Shown here: piece after piece, positions 1-5,595 of the stretch
Position numbering within the stretch: position 1 is the stretch's first letter
Layout of the letters: each line of letters begins with the position of its first letter
Source of the DNA: CAVDRM01 sp963626285
GTDB lineage: Bacteria; Bacillota; Clostridia; Christensenellales; Aristaeellaceae
Reading direction: 5' to 3'
Assembly: GCA_963626285.1 (NCBI GenBank)
Contig: CAVFWQ010000079.1
Coordinates: 1-10,089, forward strand
DNA: 10,089 nucleotides
Program-made: the position numbers and the translations under genes
Notes under the pieces: model-generated
Databases searched by the model: none
What the model was told of the DNA's origin: nothing
What the model saw: only the letters and a program-made list of their open reading frames with translations

Positions 1-5
1 ATGTT

Positions 6-14
6 ATTTTAGCA
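6..14 (-). promoter_or_regulatory. Possible extended -10 promoter element reading out of the left edge
   Basis: On the minus strand these bases read TGC-TAAAAT, an extended -10 form (TGn followed by a five-of-six match to TATAAT). No convincing -35 hexamer lies 16-18 bases upstream (the hexamer at 17-base spacing reads TATGAT). If real, it would drive a minus-strand gene outside the window. The region is AT-rich, so a chance match is quite possible. Confidence 0.25.
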
Positions 15-56
15 AAAGGAGTTCTTTTATCATAGGCATAGCTCTAAGCTTCCCCG

Positions 57-81
57 AACCCCACGCCTAGCGTGGGGTTTT
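57..81 (+). terminator. Hairpin, probable plus-strand intrinsic terminator of an unseen gene
   Basis: A perfect 10-base-pair inverted repeat (57-66 with 70-79, arm AACCCCACGC) closes a three-base loop, and the plus strand continues as T-T-C-G, giving a short run of four T. Read on the minus strand the stem is followed only by TTCGG, so plus-strand termination fits better. It would end a gene converging on this operon from the left of the window. It could instead be a structured end of a mobile element; no coding sequence in the window decides this. Confidence 0.5.
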
Positions 82-85
82 CGTG

Positions 86-130
86 AAACAAAAAGGCCTG
101 CCGCCCGCAAAATACGGACGGCAAGTCTTT
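86..130 (-). terminator. Intrinsic terminator of the decarboxylase operon
   Basis: On the minus strand, starting about 20 bases after the stop codon of the last operon gene, an 11-base-pair GC-rich stem (97-107 with 115-125, two G-U pairs) encloses a seven-base loop and is followed by CCTTTTTGTTT. A further A-T extension of the stem (92-94 with 128-130) is possible. The position, the GC stem and the T tract together make this a convincing rho-independent terminator for the five-gene operon. Confidence 0.85.
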
Positions 131-150
131 ATCAACATATGCATGAAGGA

Positions 151-1551
151 TTAGACAGGCATCGTTTCATCCTTTTTGTCATACTGGGTGGGGTCGGCCT
201 TGAGCTGCTTGGCCTGGCGCGCTTCAAAGAACTTGGTCGCAACCTGCGGGAACAGCGCGTAGGACAGCACATCCTCCTCCTGCTGGCTGAAGCGAGCCAT
301 TTCCTTACGGTAGCCCTCCAGCTCCGGCTTCAGGTCATCGGCGGGACGATAGGTGATGACCTTGTCATTGCCGATGCACTTCTTGCGGACATCCTCGTTC
401 ACGGGAGCGGGCAGACGGCCGTATTCGCCGCGCAGAAGCGCTTTGGATTCCTTGGGCACCATCTTGTAGCGCTCGCCGCTCAGAACATTCATAACGGCCT
501 GTGTGCCGACAATCTGGCTGGTCGGGGTGACAAGCGGCGGATAGCCGAAGTCCTTGCGGACACGCGGCACTTCTTCCAGCACCTGATAATACTTGTCCAT
601 CGCGCCCGCCTGCTTGAGCTGGCCGATGAGGTTGGACAGCATACCGCCGGGCACCTGATACTGCAGCGCCTTGGCATTCACGGCCAGCACCTTGCCCGGA
701 TCGCGCCAGCCGTCCTTGGTGAGCCTATCGGCCACCCTGCGGAAGTGTTCGGCAATCTTGGCCAGAAGCTCAAAATCAAGGCCGGTGTCGTATTCCGTAC
801 CCTTCAGGGTCGCCACGAGGGACTCAGTCGCGGGCTGAGACGTGCCGCCGCCCAGAGGAGACAGCGCGGTATCGACCACATCAACGCCCGCTTCAATGGC
901 CTTCAGCAGGGTCATTGCGCCCGTTCCGGCTGTATCATGCGTATGCAGAACGACCGGAAGCTTCGTGTTGGCCTTGATTTTCTTAATCAGCGAATAGGCA
1001 CTGTAGGGCAGCAGCAGACCGGCCATATCTTTAATGCAGATAAGGTCGGCGCCCATGCTCTCAATGTCCTTGGCGAGCTTCACGAAATACTCCTCCGTAT
1101 GAACGGGAGAGGTTGTGTAGCTCATGGCCACTTCAGCCGTGCCGCCGTACTTCTTGGTGGCGGAAACGGCCTTTTCCATGTTGCGCAGGTCATTCAGCGC
1201 ATCAAAGGTGCGGATGATGTCAATGCCGTTGTCGATGGACTTCTTGACAAAGAAATCGACCACGTCATCGGCATAATGCTTGTAGCCTAAGATGTTCTGG
1301 CCGCGCAGCAGCATTTGCAGCTTGGTATTGGGCAGCGCCTTGCGCAGCTTGCGCAGACGCTCCCACGGGTCTTCGTCCAAAAAGCGCAGGCAGCTGTCAA
1401 AGGTCGCTCCGCCCCAGCACTCCAAGGAATAATAGCCGACCTTATCCAGCATTTCGCAGGCGGGCAGCATTTCATCCAGACGCATACGGGTCGCGGCCTG
1501 AGACTGGTGCGCATCGCGCAGGATGGTATCTGTAATTTGAACCTTCGCCAT
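151..1551 (-). CDS. oadA: Oxaloacetate decarboxylase alpha / transcarboxylase 5S-type carboxyltransferase, without biotin domain
   Basis: This 466-residue protein is the pyruvate/oxaloacetate-type biotin-dependent carboxyltransferase: it exchanges a carboxyl group between a 2-oxoacid and biotin on a carrier protein. The N-terminal TIM barrel (about 1-300) shows the metal-site sequence LRDAHQS (D13 as ligand), CIKDMAG with K174 as the expected carbamylated lysine, and LHTHDT with metal ligands H203 and H205. The C-terminal part (about 300-466) is the helical conserved carboxylase domain (GGMLSNL near 302-308). Full OadA is near 590 residues and ends in a biotinyl domain; here the protein stops before it, as in the Propionibacterium 5S subunit, so it must use the separate carrier encoded two genes upstream. 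It is last in the operon, 15 bases after oadB, with GGGAGG before the ATG. Oxaloacetate or pyruvate as substrate is inferred from the family; a pyruvate carboxylase B subunit is less likely because no biotin carboxylase gene is present. Confidence 0.93.
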   Translation of the reverse strand: MAKVQITDTILRDAHQSQAATRMRLDEMLPACEMLDKVGYYSLECWGGATFDSCLRFLDEDPWERLRKLRKALPNTKLQMLLRGQNILGYKHYADDVVDFFVKKSIDNGIDIIRTFDALNDLRNMEKAVSATKKYGGTAEVAMSYTTSPVHTEEYFVKLAKDIESMGADLICIKDMAGLLLPYSAYSLIKKIKANTKLPVVLHTHDTAGTGAMTLLKAIEAGVDVVDTALSPLGGGTSQPATESLVATLKGTEYDTGLDFELLAKIAEHFRRVADRLTKDGWRDPGKVLAVNAKALQYQVPGGMLSNLIGQLKQAGAMDKYYQVLEEVPRVRKDFGYPPLVTPTSQIVGTQAVMNVLSGERYKMVPKESKALLRGEYGRLPAPVNEDVRKKCIGNDKVITYRPADDLKPELEGYRKEMARFSQQEEDVLSYALFPQVATKFFEARQAKQLKADPTQYDKKDETMPV

Positions 1552-1566
1552 AGTCTTTTTCCTCCC

Positions 1567-3036
1567 TTAACCGAACATGCTCAGCAGGACGCCCGCAGCG
1601 ATGGCAGAGCCGATAACGCCCGCCACATTGGGACCCATAGCGTGCATGAGCAGGAAATTGCCGGGGTTTTCCTTCTGACCCTCCACCTGGGAAACACGCG
1701 CAGCCATCGGGACGGCAGACACGCCGGCAGAGCCGATCAGAGGATTGATGCAGTCGCCGCCGCCCAGCTTGTTCATGAGCTTCGCCAGCAGCACGCCGCC
1801 TGCCGTACCAAAGCCGAACGCAACAACGCCCAGGAGAATGATTTCCAGCGTCTGGATACGCAGGAAGGTGCTGGCCGTTGCCGTTGCGCCCACCGTCACG
1901 CCCAAGAAGATGGTAACGATGTTCATCAGCTCGTTCTGCATGGTTTTGTTCAGACGCTCCACAACGCCGCATTCACGCGCAAGGTTGCCCATCATCAGGC
2001 AGCCGACCAGCGGGGTGGCAGACGGCAGAAGGAGAGCAACAAGGATGGTCACAACAATCGGGAAGAGAATCTTCTCGGTCTTGGATACGGTGCGGAGCTG
2101 CTTCATCACGATGCAGCGCTCGCGCTTGGTGGTCAGCGCACGCATAATCGGAGGCTGAATGACGGGCACCAGCGCCATATAGCTGTACGCGGCGACCGCT
2201 ATCGGACCAAGCAGATGCGGCGCAAGCTTGCCGGTCAGCCAGATGGCCGTCGGGCCGTCCGCACCGCCGATGATGCCGATCGAACTTGCTTCTGCGGAGG
2301 TAAAGCCCAGCAGCTTCGCGCCTACGAAGGTCAGGAAGATACCGAGCTGTGCCGCAGCGCCCATCAGCAGGGTCTTGGGGTTGGAAATCAGGGGGCCAAA
2401 GTCCGTACCGGCGCCGACGCCCATGAAGATAAGGCACGGATAAATGCCGAGCTTTACGCCTAAGTACAGATAGTCCAAGAGGCCGGGGGTGATGGTCTGA
2501 CCGCCGACGGCCAGCGCCGTACCGATGGCGGAATACACAATGCCGTCGCTCATGTAAGCGCCGGCGCCGTTGATAATCACGGGAACGGTTTCGGCCAAAA
2601 CAGTGACACCGTCAGCAGCAATCAAACGGCCGACCGCATCCAGCGTCGCGCCGACGCTGTAATTGGAGGTGATCTGACCGACGACATTGCCGAGGCTGTC
2701 CAGTACGCAGCCCGCACTGTTCACCGTCAGCTCCGCCAGATTATAAAGGTCGGGACTGTTCACCAAAATCGCGCCGCCGAACAAGCTCCAGTTGGCGTGA
2801 CCGCCGGCAAACAGGGACTCGTGATAAACTTCAGAGCCGAGCAGGTTGGTCAGCAGCATACCGAACGCAATCGGCAGCAGCAGCAGCGGCTCAAACTTTT
2901 TAACGATTGCCAGAAACAAAAGGACACAGGCAATCACCACCATGATCAACGTCTGAGGGCTTTGAATGAACAGGCTGATGCCGGATTCATTGGCTAAGTC
3001 CTTCAGCGTTTCAAGAATGTTTACACTTTCTTCCAC
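1567..3036 (-). CDS. oadB: Sodium ion-translocating decarboxylase beta subunit, enlarged form
   Basis: This is the integral membrane subunit that decarboxylates carboxybiotin and couples it to Na+ export. Family signatures are clear: KFEPLLLLPIAFGMLL (about 47-62), GVKLGIYP (193-200), GGADGPT with D260 matching the essential Asp203 of Klebsiella OadB, PPIMRALTT (295-303), and NPLIGSAGVS with N431, G435 and S440 matching Asn373, Gly377 and Ser382. Many hydrophobic segments follow residue 30. At 489 residues it is longer than Klebsiella OadB (433) and much longer than Veillonella MmdB (about 373). The excess lies between the second hydrophobic segment and GVKLGIYP (roughly 68-185), a polar Asn/Ser/Gly-rich stretch. 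The start is GTG; AAAGGAG eight bases upstream supports it, and the next in-frame ATG lies within the first membrane segment. It sits 39 bases after the biotin carrier gene and 15 before the OadA-like gene. The family is certain; the acid that is decarboxylated depends on the partner subunits. Confidence 0.95.
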   Translation of the reverse strand: MEESVNILETLKDLANESGISLFIQSPQTLIMVVIACVLLFLAIVKKFEPLLLLPIAFGMLLTNLLGSEVYHESLFAGGHANWSLFGGAILVNSPDLYNLAELTVNSAGCVLDSLGNVVGQITSNYSVGATLDAVGRLIAADGVTVLAETVPVIINGAGAYMSDGIVYSAIGTALAVGGQTITPGLLDYLYLGVKLGIYPCLIFMGVGAGTDFGPLISNPKTLLMGAAAQLGIFLTFVGAKLLGFTSAEASSIGIIGGADGPTAIWLTGKLAPHLLGPIAVAAYSYMALVPVIQPPIMRALTTKRERCIVMKQLRTVSKTEKILFPIVVTILVALLLPSATPLVGCLMMGNLARECGVVERLNKTMQNELMNIVTIFLGVTVGATATASTFLRIQTLEIILLGVVAFGFGTAGGVLLAKLMNKLGGGDCINPLIGSAGVSAVPMAARVSQVEGQKENPGNFLLMHAMGPNVAGVIGSAIAAGVLLSMFG

Positions 3037-3044
3037 AGCCTTTT

Positions 3045-3051
3045 CTCCTTT
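3045..3051 (-). promoter_or_regulatory. Ribosome binding site fixing the GTG start of oadB
   Basis: The minus strand reads AAAGGAG, eight bases before a GTG codon. The reading frame has no upstream ATG close to this site, and residues 2-29 form a plausible N-terminus before the first membrane segment, so this site decides the non-ATG start. Confidence 0.8.
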
Positions 3052-3075
3052 CGGAAGACTCGCCTATTCATTCAA

Positions 3076-3465
3076 TCAGTTCAGCACGCACAGCAAATCG
3101 CCGGTGTTGACGGTCGCGCCCTTGCTGACGCTCACCTGAGCCACCGTGCCGTCCTGCGGCGCCAAGATTTCGTTTTCCATCTTCATGGCTTCTAAGATAA
3201 CAAGGATATCGCCCTTCTTGACCTTCGCGCCCTGAGCGACCTTCACATCGAGGATGTTGCCGGGCATCGGCGCATTGATTTTGACGCCGCCGGCAACAGG
3301 CGCGGCCTTCGGAGCAGCCTTGGGCGCGGGAGCGGCCTTGGGAGCGGCAACGGGGGCGGGGGCGGCAGCAGGAGCGACAACGGGCGCAGCGGCCTGAGTG
3401 CCGGCCACTTCCTCAACCTCGACTTCGTAAGCAACGCCATTCACGGTGATATTGAATTTACGCAT
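3076..3465 (-). CDS. Biotin carrier protein of the decarboxylase complex (MmdC / 1.3S-like)
   Basis: This 129-residue protein carries the biotin that shuttles carboxyl groups between carboxyltransferase and membrane pump. Residues 1-20 form the short beta segment typical of decarboxylase gamma chains (MRKFNITVNG start). Residues 21-58 are an Ala/Pro-rich flexible linker with repeated PKAAP units. Residues 60-129 form the biotinyl domain with the canonical EAMKM motif, K95 being the biotinylated lysine, and the paired motif APMPG at 65-69. It is encoded between the OadG-like and OadB genes, as mmdC is in Veillonella, 34 bases after the former, with AAAGGAG nine bases before its ATG. It is the only biotin protein in the window, so both carboxyltransferases of the operon probably use it. 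A lipoyl domain is excluded because the lysine has the Met-Lys-Met context of biotinylation. The K95 modification requires a biotin-protein ligase encoded elsewhere. Confidence 0.95.
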   Translation of the reverse strand: MRKFNITVNGVAYEVEVEEVAGTQAAAPVVAPAAAPAPVAAPKAAPAPKAAPKAAPVAGGVKINAPMPGNILDVKVAQGAKVKKGDILVILEAMKMENEILAPQDGTVAQVSVSKGATVNTGDLLCVLN

Positions 3466-3499
3466 GGTTTTAATCTCCTTTCAAATTTCACAGCTTCGA

Positions 3500-3853
3500 T
3501 TACATATGGCTGTACATCTGTTCGTCCCTGGCATTACGCTGCCACGCGGGACTGTTTTGAAAACGCTTTACGCGGCGCACGACAAAGCCGCTTTCCGGCT
3601 TGTTCCAAACGGCGGCAATCGCTGCGGAGATAACAACCGCCAGTTCGCCCTCGTCCTCTTCTTCCACGACCTCTTCCGCTGCCTGTTCTTCCTGCGGTTG
3701 TTCTGCCGCATGAGCGGATGCCTGCTCCTTGTCGGTCATCCGGCCGGTCAGGGCGGTCATGCAGTAAATCAGCGCAATCAGAATGATCAGACCGAAGAAA
3801 ACGACCAGCATGCCGATGACGGTGGTGGAAAGACCCAGTGCTAAAGTGCTCAT
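3500..3853 (-). CDS. oadG: OadG/MmdD-type delta (gamma) subunit, single-pass membrane anchor
   Basis: This 117-residue protein is the small assembly subunit of sodium-pump decarboxylases, which holds the soluble carboxyltransferase at the membrane beta subunit. One N-terminal membrane segment spans about residues 8-35 (GMLVVFFGLIILIALIY inside it). A charged linker follows (about 40-70, very rich in Glu, Ala and Gln). Then come the family's conserved block ELAVVISAAIAAV (70-82) and a C-terminal SPAWQRNARDEQMYSHM block (101-117) of the type found in MmdD and the small MmdE protein. The ribosome site TAAGGAGG overlaps the stop codon of the preceding carboxyltransferase gene, so the two are probably translationally coupled. 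The 34-base gap to the biotin carrier gene leaves no room for a separate mmdE. The family is clear despite low sequence conservation in general; whether it binds Zn2+ as some OadG proteins do cannot be seen. Confidence 0.88.
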   Translation of the reverse strand: MSTLALGLSTTVIGMLVVFFGLIILIALIYCMTALTGRMTDKEQASAHAAEQPQEEQAAEEVVEEEDEGELAVVISAAIAAVWNKPESGFVVRRVKRFQNSPAWQRNARDEQMYSHM

Positions 3854-3862
3854 GCTTTCCTT

Positions 3863-3870
3863 CCTCCTTA
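3863..3870 (-). promoter_or_regulatory. Ribosome binding site overlapping the upstream stop codon
   Basis: The minus strand reads TAAGGAGG: the TAA stop of the acyl-CoA-type carboxyltransferase forms the first three bases of the Shine-Dalgarno sequence for the oadG-like gene, nine bases before its ATG. This arrangement favours translational coupling and matched subunit amounts. Confidence 0.75.
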
Positions 3871-5280
3871 CATCGGCTGATTGCCGTGCTTCCGAGGCAG
3901 ATTCACATCATGCTTGGCTTCCAGCGCCTCCAGCGCCGCAATCAGCTGCTTGCGGGTTTCGGCAGGCTCGATCACATCGTCCACAATGCCCTGCTGCGCG
4001 GTATACAGTGCATCACCGGTCTTCTTATAGTTGGCTTCCAGCTCGGCACGGTCCGCACCGGCATTGAGCTGCTCATCGCACAGCGTCTGCACGGCGGTCT
4101 CGGCCGTCAGCGGAGCGACAAAGGCCGTCGGCCATGCATAAGCGATATCGGCAACCTTCGTGCCGCCCATCGCCACATATGCGCCGCCCACAGCGCTTCC
4201 GGTGACGACGGCGAGCTTGGCGGCGGTCGCCTCGGCATAGGCATACAGCATCTGAGCCGCAGCGCGCATATACCAAGCCTGCTCATCGGCAGCGCCGACA
4301 TTCAGGCCATCGGAGTTAATCAAAGAAATGACGGGGAGCTGATAGCAGTCGCACAGGCGGACAAAACGGGCGACCTTCTCACACGCGGTCGCATCCAGAC
4401 GGCCGTTGTCGACCGTGTAGTCCGTCGCAACGATACCGCAGGAACGGCCGCCGACACGTGTCAGCACCGTGTGAACTGCAACGCCGTATTGAGCGCCCAA
4501 TTCCATGATTTGGCCGTTGTCGGCGATTTCAGTCGCCAGTGCAAGGCCGTTTTCCGCATCGCAGACGGTCAGAACGCGATTCAAATCCTCGCCCTCGGTC
4601 ATCGGAGCATCCTCGACATTGCAGGCGGGCAGGATATCCAGCAGCGCGGCAATCTGAGAAAGCGCCTCATCTTCATTCTGAGCCTTGAGCGCCACAGCGC
4701 CCTGCTTGGCCAAATCATCCGCCGTCAGCGTCTTGCCCAGCACCAGCGCGGAATGAAGCGCCAATTCGCCGGTCTTGTCCACCGTGATGGCGATATCGGC
4801 AAGCTGCGTGAACATGGTGGCCACGCCGCGGCAGGGACCCATAACGCAGGCAATCATCGGGGAAACGCCGGACATGCGCGTCATGGCCGCAAAGACCTGC
4901 GCATAGGCAGACAGTGCCTGAGCGCCCTCCAGCACCTTCGCCCCTGCGCTGTCTAAAAGTGCGACAACGGGAGCGCCGGTCATGGCCGCCAGATTCAGTA
5001 CCTTCAAGATCTTCTGCGCCTGCTTTTCGCTCATCGCGCCGCCCTGAGCAGTAAAATCCTGCGCAAAGCAGTACGCGATTCGGCTGTTCACCGTACCGTA
5101 GCCGCACACAACACCGCCATCCGCCTTCAGAGCATCCGTTTCAACGAAGCTGCCTGCATCAAACAGCTTCGCTACGCGCTCACGCGCAGTGGCCTTGCCG
5201 CTTTCATGCTGCTTGGCGACACGTTCCTTATCGCCCTGCAGAATGTTCAGGCGGGTTTCCAGAATCGTTTGTCTGTCCAT
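3868..5280 (-). CDS. Acyl-CoA-type biotin-dependent carboxyltransferase (MmdA / 12S / PccB-like), divergent
   Basis: This 470-residue protein has the two-half crotonase-like fold of the acyl-CoA carboxyltransferases (methylmalonyl-CoA decarboxylase alpha, transcarboxylase 12S, PccB), which move carboxyl groups between biotin and an acyl-CoA. The N-terminus has KQHESGKATARERVAKLFD (23-41), the family entry motif, followed by GYGTVNSR (60-67), FAQDFTAQGGAMSE (72-85), VALLDSAGAKVLEG (106-119) and VMGPCRGVATM (146-156). The C-half keeps VTGSAVGGAYVAMGG (359-373) and the final helices. MmdA proteins are about 510 residues; the difference lies partly at the N-terminus, between the SFVE motif and GYGTV. 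The N-half oxyanion-hole region (RGVATM where the family has AGGAVYSP) is altered, so the substrate is uncertain: methylmalonyl-CoA, malonyl-CoA and another acyl-CoA are all open. At about 587 residues, GcdA-type glutaconyl-CoA decarboxylase does not fit. It is first in the operon, with GGAGG eight bases before its ATG. Confidence 0.88.
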   Translation of the reverse strand: MDRQTILETRLNILQGDKERVAKQHESGKATARERVAKLFDAGSFVETDALKADGGVVCGYGTVNSRIAYCFAQDFTAQGGAMSEKQAQKILKVLNLAAMTGAPVVALLDSAGAKVLEGAQALSAYAQVFAAMTRMSGVSPMIACVMGPCRGVATMFTQLADIAITVDKTGELALHSALVLGKTLTADDLAKQGAVALKAQNEDEALSQIAALLDILPACNVEDAPMTEGEDLNRVLTVCDAENGLALATEIADNGQIMELGAQYGVAVHTVLTRVGGRSCGIVATDYTVDNGRLDATACEKVARFVRLCDCYQLPVISLINSDGLNVGAADEQAWYMRAAAQMLYAYAEATAAKLAVVTGSAVGGAYVAMGGTKVADIAYAWPTAFVAPLTAETAVQTLCDEQLNAGADRAELEANYKKTGDALYTAQQGIVDDVIEPAETRKQLIAALEALEAKHDVNLPRKHGNQPM

Positions 5281-5316
5281 TCACAATGCCTCCGTTCGCA
5301 TTAAGATGACATGATA

Positions 5317-5337
5317 GATAAGCCATCAGGGTTTATC
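5317..5337. other. Small hairpin in the leader of the decarboxylase operon
   Basis: An inverted repeat of eight pairs (5317-5324 with 5330-5337) around a five-base loop lies about 37 bases upstream of the start codon. The plus strand forms a full stem with one G-U pair; the minus strand, which is the transcript of the operon, has an A-C mismatch inside. It may be a chance structure or a weak leader element. Confidence 0.25.
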
Positions 5338-5410
5338 TTTATGGGGCTTTATTGAAGCTCCAACTTAACCCAATTTCCCTAATTCTACGTCTTTCCCCTT
5401 TTTCCTGCCT

Positions 5411-5429
5411 TGTAACAAAATTTTAAACA
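5411..5429. promoter_or_regulatory. Operator-like imperfect palindrome
   Basis: The 19 bases fit the symmetric pattern TGTnnnAAAnTTTnnnACA (six matching pairs around a central base). It lies downstream of the candidate TATAAT, between that promoter and the first decarboxylase gene, where a repressor site would work. It does not match the Rex, CcpA or BirA consensus as I know them. Palindromes arise easily in AT-rich DNA, so confidence is low. Confidence 0.25.
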
Positions 5430-5503
5430 TTTTTTCTTTTCAATGACGGAATGATGTTAATGAGGCGCTAAGATGTATAATTCGCCGCTTAAAAAACATC
5501 ATA

Positions 5504-5509
5504 ATTATA
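5504..5509 (-). promoter_or_regulatory. Candidate -10 box (TATAAT) of the decarboxylase operon
   Basis: The minus strand carries a perfect TATAAT here, the only one in the gap, embedded in an A/T-rich block that could act as an UP-like region. The hexamers 17-18 bases upstream (TGTATC or CTGTAT) are poor -35 matches. Transcription would start near 5497 and give a leader of about 217 bases. The operon needs a promoter in this gap because it follows a hairpin and a new transcription unit begins, but the precise site is a guess. Confidence 0.35.
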
Positions 5510-5543
5510 TTGATATATTTTATATAGATACAGAGCAGATAGA

Positions 5544-5570
5544 AAGCCGCTGCCCGAAAAACAGCGGCTT
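5544..5570 (-). terminator. Hairpin after rsmI, probable terminator
   Basis: A perfect nine-base-pair inverted repeat (5544-5552 with 5562-5570, arm AAGCCGCTG on the minus strand) closes a nine-base loop and begins 25 bases after the rsmI stop codon. On the minus strand it is followed by TCTATCTG, a poor T tract, so termination efficiency is uncertain. Its place at the end of the rsmH-rsmI unit, ahead of an AT-rich promoter-like block, supports the terminator call. Confidence 0.6.
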
Positions 5571-5595
5571 GAAAATTCGACCGATGAAAATCCGC

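Larger units (their letters stand above)
5281..5595 (-). other. AT-rich intergenic region and operon leader
   Basis: This 315-base stretch has no credible coding sequence on either strand. From right to left it contains the hairpin after rsmI, a very AT-rich block (about 5490-5530) with a TATAAT hexamer, and a leader of about 217 bases before the first decarboxylase gene. The leader includes a 19-base imperfect palindrome (5411-5429) and a hairpin (5317-5337). I recognise no known riboswitch class in it. Confidence 0.6.

Noticed and set aside
6..41. A short minus-strand frame (about 11 codons, MPMIKELLLLK) near the left edge
   Set aside because: It is too short, lacks a good ribosome site, and overlaps the possible extended -10; there is no evidence that it is translated.
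139..1290. A 383-codon plus-strand open frame opposite the OadA-like gene
   Set aside because: Its translation is rich in His, Arg, Gln and Gly with no family motif, as expected for the antisense frame of a GC-rich gene; the minus-strand gene carries all catalytic motifs.
1315..2463. A 382-codon plus-strand open frame opposite oadB
   Set aside because: It is antisense to conserved OadB sequence, spans the oadA-oadB junction, and has His/Arg/Gln-rich low-complexity composition.
3466..3499. A small mmdE (epsilon) gene between oadG and the biotin carrier
   Set aside because: Only 34 bases separate the two genes, so no separate epsilon gene can be present.
3838..4956. A 372-codon plus-strand open frame opposite the acyl-CoA-type carboxyltransferase
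   Set aside because: Same pattern of antisense composition; the opposite strand encodes a clear family member with a good ribosome site.
3868..5280. Glutaconyl-CoA decarboxylase alpha (GcdA)
   Set aside because: GcdA is about 587 residues, and this protein has 470 with the MmdA/PccB-type N-terminal motif; the operon order also matches mmd.
5408..5430. Rex, BirA or CcpA operator in the leader palindrome
   Set aside because: The half sites and spacing do not fit TTGTTAA-n4-TTAACAA, the long-spaced BirA site or the cre consensus; only a generic palindrome can be claimed.
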